Below are positions 40,356 to 50,959 of a stretch of DNA of 64,000 nt, piece after piece (positions within the stretch are counted from its first letter, which is position 1; each line of letters opens with the position of its first letter). Location of the stretch: contig CAJQUW010015418.1 in the NCBI GenBank assembly GCA_907163375.1, positions 33,501 through 97,500 on the forward strand. Reading direction: 5' to 3'. The DNA comes from Prostheceraeus crozeri (Eukaryota > Platyhelminthes > Polycladida > Euryleptidae). The notes under the pieces were generated by a model, which ran no database searches, was not told the DNA's origin, and was given only the letters and a program-made list of their open reading frames with translations. The position numbers and the translations under genes were made by a program.

Positions 40356-40826
40356 GACATCTTCCATCTTTCGTTTCCTGGATCCTTCGAATTTTTTTGA
40401 CCGTGTCGTGTCTTGATTCGATTTAGTATTTATAAATAATTCTTCTCCGCCTAAGTAAAATCTAAGAAATGGCTTTCCCTCTATAAATGAAGTAGAATGT
40501 TCAAATAGCATAGATTTTGGTAATTTCTTGTCTATGTTTCCTTCTAACAAACCATAATCATCCATGATGGTTTTCTGCACTGGATCCGATATATCAATTC
40601 GTCTATCATGAACTGCGAGTTCTTTTTCAAGAGTTTTGAGTGGTGCAATAGTTTTTTCTAAATCAGTTTTCACTTGTTCAGTTAGGTGCATTTTTTCTAA
40701 CATATCAGATTGAACGCCAGCTTGTAGCATTCGATATTGTCTATGTCTTTCCTTCATAATATTTTTCTGTTTTATTAATTCTTCTAGTTGTTTTATTTTT
40801 GCCTCATTTGTCTCATTTGTATTCAT
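40356..40826 (-). pseudogene. Polinton coiled-coil protein (fossil)
   Basis: Begins MNTNETNEAKIKQLEELIKQ and is rich in heptad-like Leu, Ile, Lys and Glu over its first 100 residues, consistent with a coiled coil. A later part contains FLRFYLGGEELFINTK. The function is not recognised. It lies in the minus-strand structural block, and the Penelope-like fragment borders its downstream end. Confidence 0.6.
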
Positions 40827-40895
40827 TATTTTATAAGATAATATTTGAATTTTGTGGTAGCATAACGATACAGCAAAAACACTTTACTGAACAAC

Positions 40896-41390
40896 TTATT
40901 TTTGTTCTATGGAACTTCGTTCTAACGTTTTTAATAAAGTTCTTATTTCTTCTAAAAAAGCTTCATTGTCTACTTTGTCTTGAGATTTAACAGGAATTTT
41001 AGTTGCTTCTCTAGCTATTTGATCAAATTTTTCAATCTCATCTAACGTTATAACATTGTCATCACACACTCTCTGGAAGTAGTAATGTAGTTTATCATAT
41101 GCTTCTTTTACATGGGCATGTTTCTTACTTAAGGATTTTCGTTTCTTAGACATTACTGATTTATCTATCACTGTTGCAAGTGTCGTTGTGAAAACACCTG
41201 TACCTGTTAACGCTGTAGCAACAACAGGAATTGTAAGAACGCCAGATGAAATGACAATAGTGAGAGCGCCTAAAGAAATTGTTAAAAATGCTCCAACACC
41301 TTTTGTCACATTCTTAACTATAATCCATCTTTTTCTTAATTTATCATAATGTTCTAGTCTAAGTAATAATTGGGATTCTTTATCTTTCAT
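40896..41390 (-). pseudogene. Polinton protein with central hydrophobic segment (fossil)
   Basis: A 164-codon frame with a basic, helical N-terminus, about 45 hydrophobic residues in the middle (from GAFLTISLGALTIVISSG), and a charged helical C-terminus. This suggests a membrane-associated or penetration-type virion protein, but I do not recognise the family. It is the outermost gene of the minus-strand block. Confidence 0.55.
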
Positions 41391-41522
41391 GTATCTGACT
41401 CTATCTTAATGTTTTGCTATATCCATTTTATATGATAATGAAGGATATAAAGGGGCTGATGGTTCTTTTGTTTTTTCATCTTCCATTTTTAAATGAATAT
41501 TTTTGTTCATATTCATTTTCTT

Positions 41523-41790
41523 TTTGCTAAATTTCAGAAGGCCCCTATTTTGCATTTGGATTTGCTAATTTCAAGAGGACCCTATTTTTTCATTTTGATT
41601 TGCTAAATTTCAGAAGGCCCCTATTTTGCATTTGGATTTGCTAATTTCAAGAGGTCCTTACTTTGCACTTTGATTTGCTTAATTTTAAGAGGTCCCTATT
41701 TTTGCATTTTGATTTGCTGATTTCAAGAGGCCCCTAATTTTGTATTTCCTTTATAAATTTCAAGAGGACCCTATTTTTTGTATTTTTTCA
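41523..41790. repeat. Degenerate 38-bp tandem repeat
   Basis: About seven imperfect copies of a 37-41-bp unit with the pattern TTTGCTAATTTCAAGAGG, then CCCCTATTTTGCATTT. They lie just upstream of the outermost Polinton gene on its strand, in a stretch without coding potential. Confidence 0.85.
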
Positions 41791-41814
41791 TTTTTGTATC
41801 TACCTAGGTGTGGG

Positions 41815-41845
41815 ATCCGGTGCTGAGCGAAGCGATGCGCCGGAT
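41815..41845. other. Hairpin near the Polinton edge
   Basis: ATCCGGTGC and GCGCCGGAT pair as a 9-bp stem with one wobble around a 13-base loop. It is GC-rich within AT-rich surroundings, so it stands out. It may be a terminal or transcriptional structure of the Polinton, but no function can be shown. Confidence 0.45.
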
Positions 41846-44653
41846 TTCATACCCTATACTACTAAGACAAGATTACACAAGGCAGAGGCTTTTGTGAATA
41901 GGTCAACAGTGCATCTCCTACCTTTGACATGTTACGTATCACTGTGTAGCTGCATAAACAGTCGTCTCGTAATCATTAGAAACATAACTGGTGCAACTGC
42001 ATTGGTATGTACAATGTAGATGTTTATCATTGAAAATACTGTTAGAACTGTTGGATAATGCTAGAATACTGTCATTGCGCCAATTACTATTATTATAATT
42101 TGGGTGTAATTGCATTATTTTCGTTAGAACAAAAGTACTGAATGCACGTGTTCCATATTTAATTACCATCGATTTGCATAAGCCGAAACTATTTGAAAAA
42201 ATAACAACGCACTTGTACTGCTTACAATTCAAGTTCATCAAATCAGGAGTCAACATTTTCAGGCTTGTGGCAGGCATCACCTCATGAGTGATTTTGTAGA
42301 AGTTGAGATGAGATCGGTGTGAGTCACCAGAACTAGACACGAAATTTCATTTTCAGACGAAAGTGGACTGCGTTTTGTATCCCAAGTTGACGGAAGAAGG
42401 GCGCGGTGTCACTGGAATGAGTTATTGGAATATCGCGATGGCTCGTTCCTTGGAATGTTAGCGATTAGATATTGGGTTTGATCTTTCAAAGCGAATGCAT
42501 GGATGACATAAGACGCGATAAAAGTTAACCTGCTTCCACATCTGGTGCTTGGCGTAGAATAGCGCGGCCCTCAACCATGTGCCCCGCCTTGTGAGTACAG
42601 GTTGTGTAGAAAGACCCTTAATTTCCATGTGATGTGGGATCGAGCAATGAAGTCCGGGAACAAGGCAAGATAGGTGAATCAAGAGCAACTATTGAGGAGA
42701 ACGACTTCCAGTCATTGCCTAAACGTTGGAGAGCAAGACACTGAAACGCTGCGCTTTTGTGATGTTGCTTTAAAACGTATCTTTCGGTTGAAATCTAGCT
42801 TTTAGGTTAAAACCTACCCCAAAGCCTAGCAATCATTGAATGCTCACATCAATGCCCATTGACCATATCGTTCCGGTGAAAATGAAAGTTGTTCTTAATT
42901 CGAGAACTATGAATGGTATAACCGTTTAGATTTAATGTATTTTGGTCGAGACAATTGATTTTTTTTTGAATTCAACGAAACTTTTGTTTCACTGCTCGAA
43001 ATAGTTCTCATGCATGTTCGCCGGAATGGCATAAGGTGGCGTACTGTTTTACTTGCTTGAAAAATTTGAGTTCTGATTGAATTAACTTGGATTGGAAGCT
43101 AAGTACATTTGGATTAACGGTTGTCTAATGTTGATCCGTCGAATTTGATTGTTTTAATGTCTACAAATGAAATATGCAAGTTTTCTCAATGCGACATTAA
43201 AGATCTCAGGAACAAGTATTGTGCTTCACGGCCTGAATACCTGAATCCTCAGTAAAATAGTTATTAGTTCAGTAGCTTTCGCGCAACAATTAGGTGTGTA
43301 AAGCGATTGAGCGATAAATCGTTTAATCGCTTCAAATACTTAAGAAATACATTTAATCGCAGGCTTGCGATAAGTCATCTTTTTGCATTTCTATTATAAT
43401 GTGTGAAAAAACACATGTCATTTTGCTGATTCTTTAGATAGTGTTAATAAATGAATTTTCTATTAAGTTGATCAATCGATTATTCTATTAGTGCGTTTCG
43501 TGTGAAGGTTGGAATTCTCCAGTAGAGAACAGAAAGGTGTGAACATGAATGACTTACTTGGGATTCGGTGACTATGCTTTATTTTTAGTCTCCTGGTAGC
43601 ATTAGACTGCACTGATATTCCCCATAGGTGGTTTCGAACAGGGGTTATTAAAATGAATGAAATAAGTGAGTCAGCGGTAATAATCATTCATTGCTCAACT
43701 TTGTTGCTTCATTATAGTTTCCTCAAGATTCATTGTTTTAATTTCATTTTGCATTAAATAATGGGGTCATAAACACGTGGTATCAATGTCGATTGATAAA
43801 GCATATCTAGTCCAACAAAACTCGAACTTCGAAAGTCATATTTCGCTCTATTGCAATCTATCAAAAGTTCCATATATAATATCTATGAAAGAGAATTTCT
43901 TGCCGCACACCAACTTGACGTTTTCAAGTACTATTGTACTACAAACTACCACTTTACTGGGCTACCACTTTAACTATCGGTTACCAAATCAAATTTCTTC
44001 TACAAGTAATTGAGAATGTTTCAGTATGTTTCAGTTAAGCTGTGAATATAAAAGCTGTGTATATAGAAGCTAATATTACAGATCTGATGTTTTCTCATGC
44101 ATAGCTGATAGCAGACATTTATCCTAAAATCAGCAAAATCGGTGACTAAATGCCACAAAAGTTTGGATGAATTGAGTGGAATGCCCCATATATACATAAA
44201 TGATTGAAAATCAAAATGAATATACATAAAAGAAACAACATTTGACTCGAAAGAAAGGTCTGTCTGAATTCCCGACCGGTTTCTCCTGGTTGGTGACACG
44301 CCACTCATGGGAATGAATTTATTATAAATCATTAAGCAAAATTCGAAGCAGACTTCAAAATCAAAGCCAAAAAGATCTATACATAGATGCTTGCATGTGA
44401 CTATCTTAGGTCAGCCATGATTTAGTGTAGGCTTGAGCATAAAAATATAAATGGATTCTTTCCGCTCTCAAAGAATGGAGCAGCCTCAAATTTTGATGGC
44501 AGATCTTTTGCACACGTTGCAATGTGCCTATTCACTTCCAGAGTCATGCAATTGGCATTATCCATTTGGTGTCTATGAATAGTAAGACGATTGGGGAGCA
44601 TTATCTCCCGTATGCCGCAACGCAAGGTGTAGACAACATTTTTAGAGGTGCAG
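41846..44653. other. 2.8 kb without recognised features
   Basis: Only short open frames with no recognisable motifs are present on either strand. There is a small cluster of TTAATCGC or GCGATTAA words near 43.30-43.37 kb. I see no transposon ends, tRNA or repeat structure. Confidence 0.6.
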
Positions 44654-44669
44654 GGCGATGTAGAAAGAA

Positions 44670-44850
44670 GCTCAACGATTAATAGTTATCGTAAAATTCA
44701 ATCGTAGAATCGATTGATCCATCGTGAAATCTATACGATTAATCGTTGGTTAAGGTGACCGTAGAATCAACTTTAACAATTAATCGACATCGTAGATTTC
44801 TGTAAAAATCAATCGTAGTTCTACGAGTAATCTAAAGGTCGTCGTGGATA
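44670..44850. promoter_or_regulatory. Left subterminal ATCGT/ACGAT motif cluster of Harbinger
   Basis: Just inside the left TIR are closely packed copies of AATCGT, ATCGTAGA and ACGATTAATCGT in both orientations. The matching cluster lies inside the right TIR. Such subterminal motifs in Harbinger elements are plausible binding sites for the Myb-like protein or the transposase. That role is inferred. Confidence 0.6.
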
Positions 44851-44897
44851 GTCCAGCATTAATCGTTATTCATTCTGTATTGAATCAACATTTAGCT

Positions 44898-45946
44898 ATG
44901 GTGGCTGCAGCATGGACAATATTGTCTTCGCATGCAACACGAAGGTCTCTACGCAGACGTGTGCTTCATGATAGAAGAGATCCTCTGACGTATTTGAAAG
45001 ATCACGAGCTGCTGCGGAACTATCGCTTCCGTAGGAGTGGTTTGAATCACCTAATTCGTTTATTCGGTGATAAGCTTACGCATGCCACACGTCGTACTTG
45101 CCCTTTCTCACCGATGTCGCAGCTCCTTATAGCCCTTCGATTTTATGGAACTGGTAGTCCGTATCATGTGATAGCTGAAATATTTGGTGTTGAGAAGTCG
45201 ACAGTTGGTCTCGTCATACGGAAAATGACGAATGTTCTCAAATCAAGGCTACACGAATACGTTCATTTCCCAACTGGTGTTGAAGAAGCCAATCAAGCTA
45301 AAAGTGACTTTCGGGAGCATTGCAATTTACCAGGTGTGTTAGGTGCCGTCGATTGCACACATATATTGCTTTATAAATCACCTTTGAAAGACGCGGAGCC
45401 GTCATTTGTGAATAGAAAAGGTCACCATACTGTCAACACAGTTAATTTGTGATTCGAAATATCGCATTACAAATGTGGTTTCTCGTTGGCCGGGCAGTGT
45501 CCATGACAACTTTATTTTCAAGAACTCTTCAATTGGTAGGAAAATGGAAAGAGAAGGAGAAAATAGACACGGACTCCTGATGGGCGATAGTGGTTATTAT
45601 CAGCGCCCTTGGATGATGACTCCATTTGCTGACCCTACCCACCCAAGAGAAATCGAATACAATCGAGAGAAATCGAAGAGGTCGGGTTGTTATCGAACAG
45701 GTTAATGGTCAACTAAAACAGAAATTTCCTTGTCTTGTTTATGGACTTCGTTTAAGTCCTTCATTCGCATGTGATGTCATTCTAGCTTGCTGTGTTCTAT
45801 ACAACATTTCCAAAGAATTGGGTGAACCAGAGCATCATGATGTTCCTGCACAATATGTAAATCAGGGTAACGTGCAAGAAGCTATTGATGATCGTCATGG
45901 AGCATTGGACAGAGATGTATACGTCCTACAAAATATCATAATGTAG
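44898..45946 (+). pseudogene. PIF/Harbinger (HARBI1-like) transposase, frameshifted
   Basis: A DDE-type transposase that cuts and pastes the element. I place the start at ATG 44,898 (MVAAAWTILSSHATRR), because the longer frame upstream begins at a GTG. The N-terminal helix-turn-helix region includes SQLLIALRFYGTGSPYHVIAE and GVEKSTVGLVIRKM. The first catalytic Asp is in GAVDCTHI, the second in LLMGDSGYY, and the Glu is in VVIEQVNGQLK. The triad is therefore still encoded, but in three frames. The frame changes once near 45.43-45.45 kb, before the SRWPGSVHDNFIF block, and again near 45.67-45.69 kb, before VVIEQ. Each is explained by a one-base indel. Normal HARBI1-like proteins are about 350 residues, which fits the total span. 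Confidence 0.9.
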
Positions 45947-46485
45947 GTCAAAATATAAATTGTGGTAGATGGAACAATCGAATTTTTACTGCGTCTACTG
46001 CTTTTATATATCCGACAATATGCTAACTATGCTACATACAGCATTGCTAAGTTGTGAGACTACCCAACATTACTATTGACTAAAACAGAAAATGCTATTT
46101 ATTATGATCAAATTAGTAAATTACAACGGTATTGATTCGTGCGGGGCTACGGTGTTCTGCGGTGTGGGGCGGCGATTTTGCTGCGGGATAAAAATATACT
46201 ACTTTTTGCAACCCTGAAAATTTGTAGTGTATGGGGTATCATTTCTTAATATATATATTTTCACGCCCCAATTACTTAATTCAATAATTGATGACCTATT
46301 ATCCATTTTTTAAAATTATTTATTGAATCACAATAGGCCTATACATTTCCATTTTGCACCAATATGTTTCACATTAAAAAATGAAACAAAAACGAAGCAC
46401 TACCGGTAACTCAATCTATTAGGAACACTACAAAGACTGGAAAATTTGTTCCCCATCGACAAGAAAGCAAGAATTCTCCTTATCT
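45947..46485. other. Spacer between the two Harbinger genes
   Basis: AT-rich sequence between the converging transposase and Myb-like genes. It probably holds the 3' ends of both transcripts. No further gene is seen. Confidence 0.5.
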
Positions 46486-47188
46486 TCATGTACAAAACTT
46501 TGCTTGTTGGACAAACACTGCGCAATACATCTCAGACTCTCGTCGATACTTTTCAAAACATTTTTCTATCTGAATGAGAGACTTCAAATCGTCATCTCCA
46601 CTGTCCCCTTGATTTCTCTCAAGGACAACAGCCTTCACGGTATTCAAGGGCTTCACAACCTCCACTGACGAAGTTGAAGAATCATCGCTTTCCATTCCTT
46701 GGTTTTCGGCGAAAGAATCTCCTTCTGCTTCAGCTATGATGCCATCCTTCATCTCCTTTTGAATGACATTCAATGTTTTCTCCAACATGGGTTTCAGCGT
46801 TGGTCTCGGTCCACCTCCTAAAAATGAAAATAGAAAATTACCTATCTATGAATACTAACTTATAGCTAAATTTCACCAACCTGTTTTTGATGACAACTGT
46901 TTATACTTTCGTGCATCACAAGATAAGTCTTGCCACTTCTTTCGAACACACTTCCATGTTCTCACAGCTACTCCGATATTTCATATTCGCTCAGCAGTCT
47001 TAAGCCAATACTTCTGCTTTACTTTTTCGACTTCTGCGGATGAGTGGCATGCAGTTCCAGACAATTTGTCTGTATTCTTCAATGCACACCAGCAGCTCAT
47101 CGATCTCCAACACGCTCCATTTTGCCGATCTGCATGTGCTTGTAGTCATTTTCGTTTTTTCACGCATAAAATGAACAATGATATTCAA
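46486..47188 (-). pseudogene. Harbinger Myb/trihelix-like DNA-binding protein, two exons, degraded
   Basis: The second Harbinger protein, which in this superfamily binds transposon DNA and helps bring the transposase to the nucleus. The N-terminal part reads AKWSVLEIDELLVCIEEYR. In another frame it continues with VAVRTWKCVRKKWQDLS and ARKYKQLSSKTGGGPRPT, the end of a Myb/SANT-like domain. An acidic Ser-rich region and a C-terminal coiled coil follow. A 63-bp intron (46,818-46,880, GT...AG on the minus strand) is clear, because splicing joins SSKT to GGGPRP in frame. One frameshift near 47.06-47.09 kb and a stop near 46.98 kb in the first exon make this copy non-functional. Confidence 0.8.
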
Positions 47189-47254
47189 CGCTGCTTAGAA
47201 AGTTAGGTGATTCAATTGAAGCAATTTCAGTGTTAGAAACTATGACGTTGTCAT

Positions 47255-47416
47255 AGAAACGATGATCGCATAGCGTACGATCAATCGTAAAGCTAAAGAT
47301 CAATCGTCGCAACGATTGATTTCATTCTACGCTCACTGACGATTGATCGTTAGTCCGATTAATAGTAGACCTTTTACGATTAAATAATTTATCGTTGTTT
47401 CACTATCAATCGTACT
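47255..47416. promoter_or_regulatory. Right subterminal ATCGT/ACGAT motif cluster of Harbinger
   Basis: Repeated ACGATCAATCGT, AACGATTGAT and GATTGATCGT words in both orientations just inside the right TIR, mirroring the left end. Confidence 0.6.
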
Positions 47417-47439
47417 TTCTTTCTACATCGCCCAGGTTA

Positions 47440-48435
47440 AGTTTGAATTAATGCTAAAACTGCTATTATTATTATTGCCAATTTTGAAGCTAATCGTCTT
47501 CCCTGTCAGCAGTGAAAGGGAAACTCCAATTCACGGTTGTAGTATCGCTTTCATTTTCATTTTTGTTGCTTGAAAGTTGATCTCTGTAATTTTCTTCAAT
47601 TTTGGCCTGGGCGCAATCAATGACTCCTTCGGAGAACCCGTTCTCCCGAAAAATAGAACGGATGATCTCCACGGACTCATGATAACACTCAGGAGAAGAA
47701 GAAACTGCTCTGGCACGGTAAAACAAGGATTTCATGGCTGCCAAGCGATAGTACTTTGGAGCGTAAGCGCAATTGGGAGTATATACTCCAGTATTCGTCT
47801 CTTTCAAATACCAAACTGTATCAAAAGAATTGTCATTTCGAATGATCTTGGTGTCAAGAAAGATGAGAGAATTTTGCCCTTTTTGTTCCATCGTAAACTA
47901 AATATTGCTATGAAGCCTGTTAATGAACTCAAAAAATTTTGTTATATCAGACGAATGATCAAAAATCGTAAAAATGTCATCGACATACCGTTTGTATAAT
48001 CTGGGGCTATGCGGACAGTCTTGTAAGCGGGACTGAATTAAATTCATCGCAAAAGCTGACATTGTTGGAGCGAGGCATGAGCCCATGGACAACCCGTCAT
48101 TTTGCACATAGAGCTCACCGTCGAAGCTGAATAGAATATTCGTACATGCAATCTTTAAAAGATGTCAAAGAGCATCTTTTCTAACTGGAATGTCATCATC
48201 GCTCAGTAAAGTCATAATATGGTCAATGCAGTCATCGAAGACACCATTTATGCTTCAACGAATTGGTCATTTCTTCGTCGAGTGAACAAGAACTGACAGT
48301 TTGTTGGAAGACACACTCGGCGTGAGCTTTCTCTCTATTGATGTTAACTTTCACATTGGGCCAAGTCATCGAAAATCCTAGACTGAGAATTTCCTCTTCA
48401 TCTTTGGAGAGTTTCTCGTCCATCAATTCTCAGTC
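47440..48435 (-). mobile_element. Penelope-like retroelement, internally deleted and truncated
   Basis: On the minus strand an N-terminal piece (LSKDEEEILSLGFSMTWP, 48,232-48,426) is followed by the catalytic RT region: DGLSMGSCLAPTMSAF, then YKRYVDDIFTIF near 48.0 kb, then the thumb block LIFLDTKIIR, KETNTGVYTPN and FYRARAVSSSPECYHES. These are the conserved blocks of Penelope-like RTs, which resemble telomerase RT. About 150-200 residues expected between the first two pieces (the DKAxNN region) are missing. The GIY-YIG endonuclease expected at the C-terminus is not seen, because the frame ends at 47,490. Frames change at least twice. The right end abuts an unrelated LINE fragment at about 48,435. 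Confidence 0.85.
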
Positions 48436-48440
48436 CGGCG

Positions 48441-48705
48441 GGAGTGAAGGCTACTCCAAGGTAATCAAACCGCGAGCTTTCATTGCAAACTCCGGACCGG
48501 GAGTGGACCTAAGGACACGTCCTCGGCCGGCTGGACGAACGATGGTAAATGACTTTTCCAGATTGACGGAGAGGCCAGCTTGCGAGGACGCCTCAATGAA
48601 AGAGTTGACTTTTTTGCACAACAGATCTGCGTTAGGGGCTGAGAGAATAGCATCATCGGCATAAACTAAATAACTAACGGAAGAGTTAAACCCCTCTTGA
48701 ATCAC
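48441..48705 (-). mobile_element. LINE reverse transcriptase fragment
   Basis: About 85 codons including SYLVYADDAILSAPNADLL, the catalytic YADD box, then a stretch GLSVNLEKSFTIV typical of the RT palm. It is too short to assign a clade. It differs in sequence from the RT at 50.3-50.6 kb (MAFADDLVLIG), so a second LINE family is present. It is cut off on both sides, by the Penelope piece below and by 18S-like sequence above. Confidence 0.8.
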
Positions 48706-48802
48706 TAGATTGAATAAGATTGATTCGATTGATTGGATAGATTGATTCGGTCATTTTTCTGCGGGTCTGTGATACGACCAAACAAGGTCCCTCACAGTGA
48801 TC

Positions 48803-48878
48803 TTTGCAACCATACTTCCCCCACATTAATTAAGCCGCAGGCTCCACTCCTTGTGGTGCCTTTCCGTCAATTCCTTTA
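48803..48878 (-). pseudogene. 18S rRNA gene fragments, permuted order
   Basis: Two short matches to eukaryotic 18S rRNA, sense on the minus strand. 48,826-48,878 contains AAGGAATTGACGG, CACCACAAGGAGTGGAGC and CTGCGGCTTAATT, among the most conserved 18S stretches. 48,803-48,822 matches GGGGGAAGTATGGTTGCAAA, which in an intact gene lies upstream of the first piece but here lies downstream of it. The fragments sit right at the 3' side of a REL-type LINE. No complete rRNA gene is present. Confidence 0.85.
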
Positions 48879-48959
48879 TTCAGTCAAGTTACCCAGATCG
48901 CAGGGGATCGGTGAAAAGAATGGGCCACCGAATAGGCAACCCGCAGCTGTCTGACTCTG

Positions 48960-50625
48960 GACAGGCGATGAACGACGTCATCGAGAGCCCAACTATCATC
49001 GTAGCTGAAAGATCTATCCTCCCACTTGGTACACGTAGTTGGGTGCACCTCGCATCCAATACTCTACGGTGTACCCGGTCCATCTTGACCTCACGGCCTC
49101 CATACAGGCAGGCCGGCTGTACTTCGACAGCTTCTCAATGCCACGTAGATGAACATACTGTGGACTTGAACAGTAAGGCACCATAACCTCTACCAATGAA
49201 ACGGTCCTCCCCCAGATCAGGGTCAGGTCTGAATCGCTCAGCTCGGCTAACGTATTCCATTTCGCGGAATCCCTGTCTGCCTTCATCTTGAGCCAATAAC
49301 CTACTTATTGTAGCACATACTTCGTTGTGCCGGTGAGAGTAAGCGTTCCTCAGCTTGTCGCAGCTACTCAAAACATGAGCAGCCGTTTCTTTCGCTCGAT
49401 CACATCTTCTACATACGATATCTTGCCACACGTAATGACCACGGTGCAAAGCCATCCTCGTTGGTAGTTGCCCGACAAAAGTTGAACAGACCTAACCAAC
49501 TCGTAACCCTTCAGGAACTCTCCACTACCCACGAAAGTCATGGGAGCAGAAGAACTCACAAGACTCAGAATCGATGCCCCAATTCGTTGACAAAAATTTG
49601 GGCGCATAGTCCGGCTTACTTGATATACTGGCGCCATTCGGTATCATAGCATATAGCTTGCTTATCTCAGCTTCATTTAAGGCGAAAACTTCTCTAAGGA
49701 TGCAATCGTCTTTTCGAATGATCGTGCTCTTGCCGAAGGAATGAAGTCTCGCAACTGGTGCAAACCTAGGCCACCTTGACGCCGGTTCATGTAAAAGAAC
49801 GAGGACGGAGTCCTTGGCGGTAAATGAAGCTATCGTTTCACCGTTGTTCGTATAGACCGGTCAATGTCTTCAAGGAGACGTCTGTTCACGGTCATCATAC
49901 GGAGTTCGAAGACCAATTTCGGGATAATCACCGACCTTATAATCTTCACCCGCTCCTCTGCTTTTAAACGATACTTCGAGAGGTTCGTTAACCAACCCCT
50001 CACCGCTTTCCTTGGACACCTAGTCGTGCCCTGCCACCCGAACTGGATACCCAAGTATTGGACAGTCTCCCCCACTTGCAACGCTGGGATCATTTCTTCA
50101 CCCAAGCGAAACTCTGATGACGTCATTACCTTCAGCACCTTATTGCCCCTTGCTGGACAAAGTCTGATCGTCATTGACTTACGCAAGTTAACGTGCAAAT
50201 CCATGTCCATCAAGAACTTACGGGCATGATTGATTGTATCTTGCAATTAGAACTTAGATGCGCCAATGAGTACCAAATCATCGGCGAACGCCATACAAGA
50301 GATCCGCTTATCCTGTAATTTGATGCCACGTTTGTTGTCATCGATGCAATCATATGTCCCATCCATCACAAGGTTAAATAGGTAGGGACTCAGCGGGCAT
50401 CCCTGCCTCACGCCTCTATTAATACTGATTGGATCAGTCCCTTCCGTATCGACCTGAAAACGAGTGGTCGCTCCCCCATAAAGAGATCTTATACATGAGC
50501 ATGTAGTTCCTCCGAATCCCTTCTTGAGCAAAGCATTTTCAATGGCACCATGTGATACCGAATCGAATGCCTTACTAATGTCCAGGAAGCATGTGCAAGA
50601 GGGGCCCATCCGACATCAGCAGACC
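48960..50625 (-). mobile_element. REL-endonuclease LINE (R2/R4/NeSL group), 5' truncated and decayed
   Basis: Minus-strand order: RT with CFLDISKAFDSVSH, RGVRQGCPLSPYLFNLVMD and MAFADDLVLIG (50.6-50.25 kb); RT thumb with LGIQFGWQGTT and KIIRSVIIPKLVFELRM (50.2-49.85 kb); a linker with FYMNRRQGGLGLH near 49.8 kb; a CCHC knuckle CRRCDRAKETAAHVLSSC (near 49.4 kb); and a degraded restriction-like endonuclease with FRPDPDL then IWGRTVSLVE (near 49.2 kb). This is the layout of non-LTR elements with a C-terminal REL, many of which are target-specific. The N-terminal DNA-binding region and the start of the RT are missing. Several frame changes are present. The 3' end lies next to the 18S fragments. 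Confidence 0.85.
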
Positions 50626-50718
50626 AACTCAGACAACACAGCATCCCCGGACAGAAACTCAGCATCATAGAACTCAGCCAAGAACCTATCAACACTCGTG
50701 AACCCGTGAGACAACCCG
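50626..50718 (-). mobile_element. Short REL-LINE coding scrap between 28S copy and RT fragment
   Basis: The minus strand reads SVDRFLAEFYDAEFLSGDAVLSELV with no stop. Its first 24 bp (50,675-50,698) are identical to 51,805-51,828 inside the neighbouring RT-less element, where the same frame reads SVDRFLA. It is probably a remnant of an RT-bearing relative of that element. Confidence 0.55.
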
Positions 50719-50753
<35 letters not shown>

Positions 50754-50774
50754 GATTCTGCCAAGCCCGTTCCT

Positions 50775-50810
<36 letters not shown>

Positions 50811-50812
50811 TA

Positions 50813-50869
<57 letters not shown>
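50719..50869 (-). pseudogene. 28S rRNA gene fragment, copy A (3' flank of RT-less element)
   Basis: On the minus strand this reads as 28S rRNA from TAGCCAAATGCCTCGTC through GATTAACGAGATTC and CGAAACCACAGCC to GTTGAGCTTGACTCTA. This is the very conserved region that contains the R2 target. 143 bp of it (50,727-50,869) are repeated at 54,523-54,665 with two differences. It extends 8 bp further into 28S than copy B before the sequence changes. It starts exactly at the 3' end of the RT-less element. Confidence 0.95.
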
Positions 50870-50959
50870 TTTTACACAACTTTTCGCTTTTGAGGCGGAA
50901 AGCTTAACCAGAAAACCAAGTACAAGAATGAGAGGTGAACACAGGACCGCCGCTCCAAA

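Larger units (their letters stand above)
36609..41850. mobile_element. Partial Polinton/Maverick (fossil)
   Basis: A block of Polinton genes in the family's characteristic mixture: protein-primed DNA polymerase B on the plus strand, converging on a minus-strand set with packaging ATPase, minor capsid protein and further structural proteins. Integrase, protease, major capsid protein, the polymerase N-terminus and terminal inverted repeats were not found in the window, so the element is partial. It has roughly half a dozen or more breaks. Its left edge coincides with the BEL/Pao 3' LTR. Its right edge is uncertain; I place it after the 38-bp repeats and a hairpin near 41.8 kb. Composition is AT-rich relative to its neighbours. 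Confidence 0.9.
44654..47432 (+). mobile_element. PIF/Harbinger DNA transposon
   Basis: 2,779 bp with perfect 16-bp terminal inverted repeats GGCGATGTAGAAAGAA (44,654-44,669 and 47,417-47,432) and a 3-bp target duplication CAG (44,651-44,653 and 47,433-47,435). It carries the two-gene set of the superfamily: a DDE transposase on the plus strand and a Myb/trihelix-like DNA-binding protein on the minus strand, tail to tail. Both genes carry frameshifts, so the copy is not autonomous, but its ends are intact. Most Harbinger elements duplicate TWA, so CAG is a variant target. Confidence 0.93.

Noticed and set aside
41939-44625. Small open frames in the 41.8-44.6 kb stretch
   Set aside because: No motifs, no family resemblance, and lengths expected by chance in AT-rich DNA.
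45475-45705. A separate gene within the Harbinger element
   Set aside because: It carries the middle block of the transposase (SRWPGSVHDN, GDSGYY) and is explained by frameshifts in one gene.
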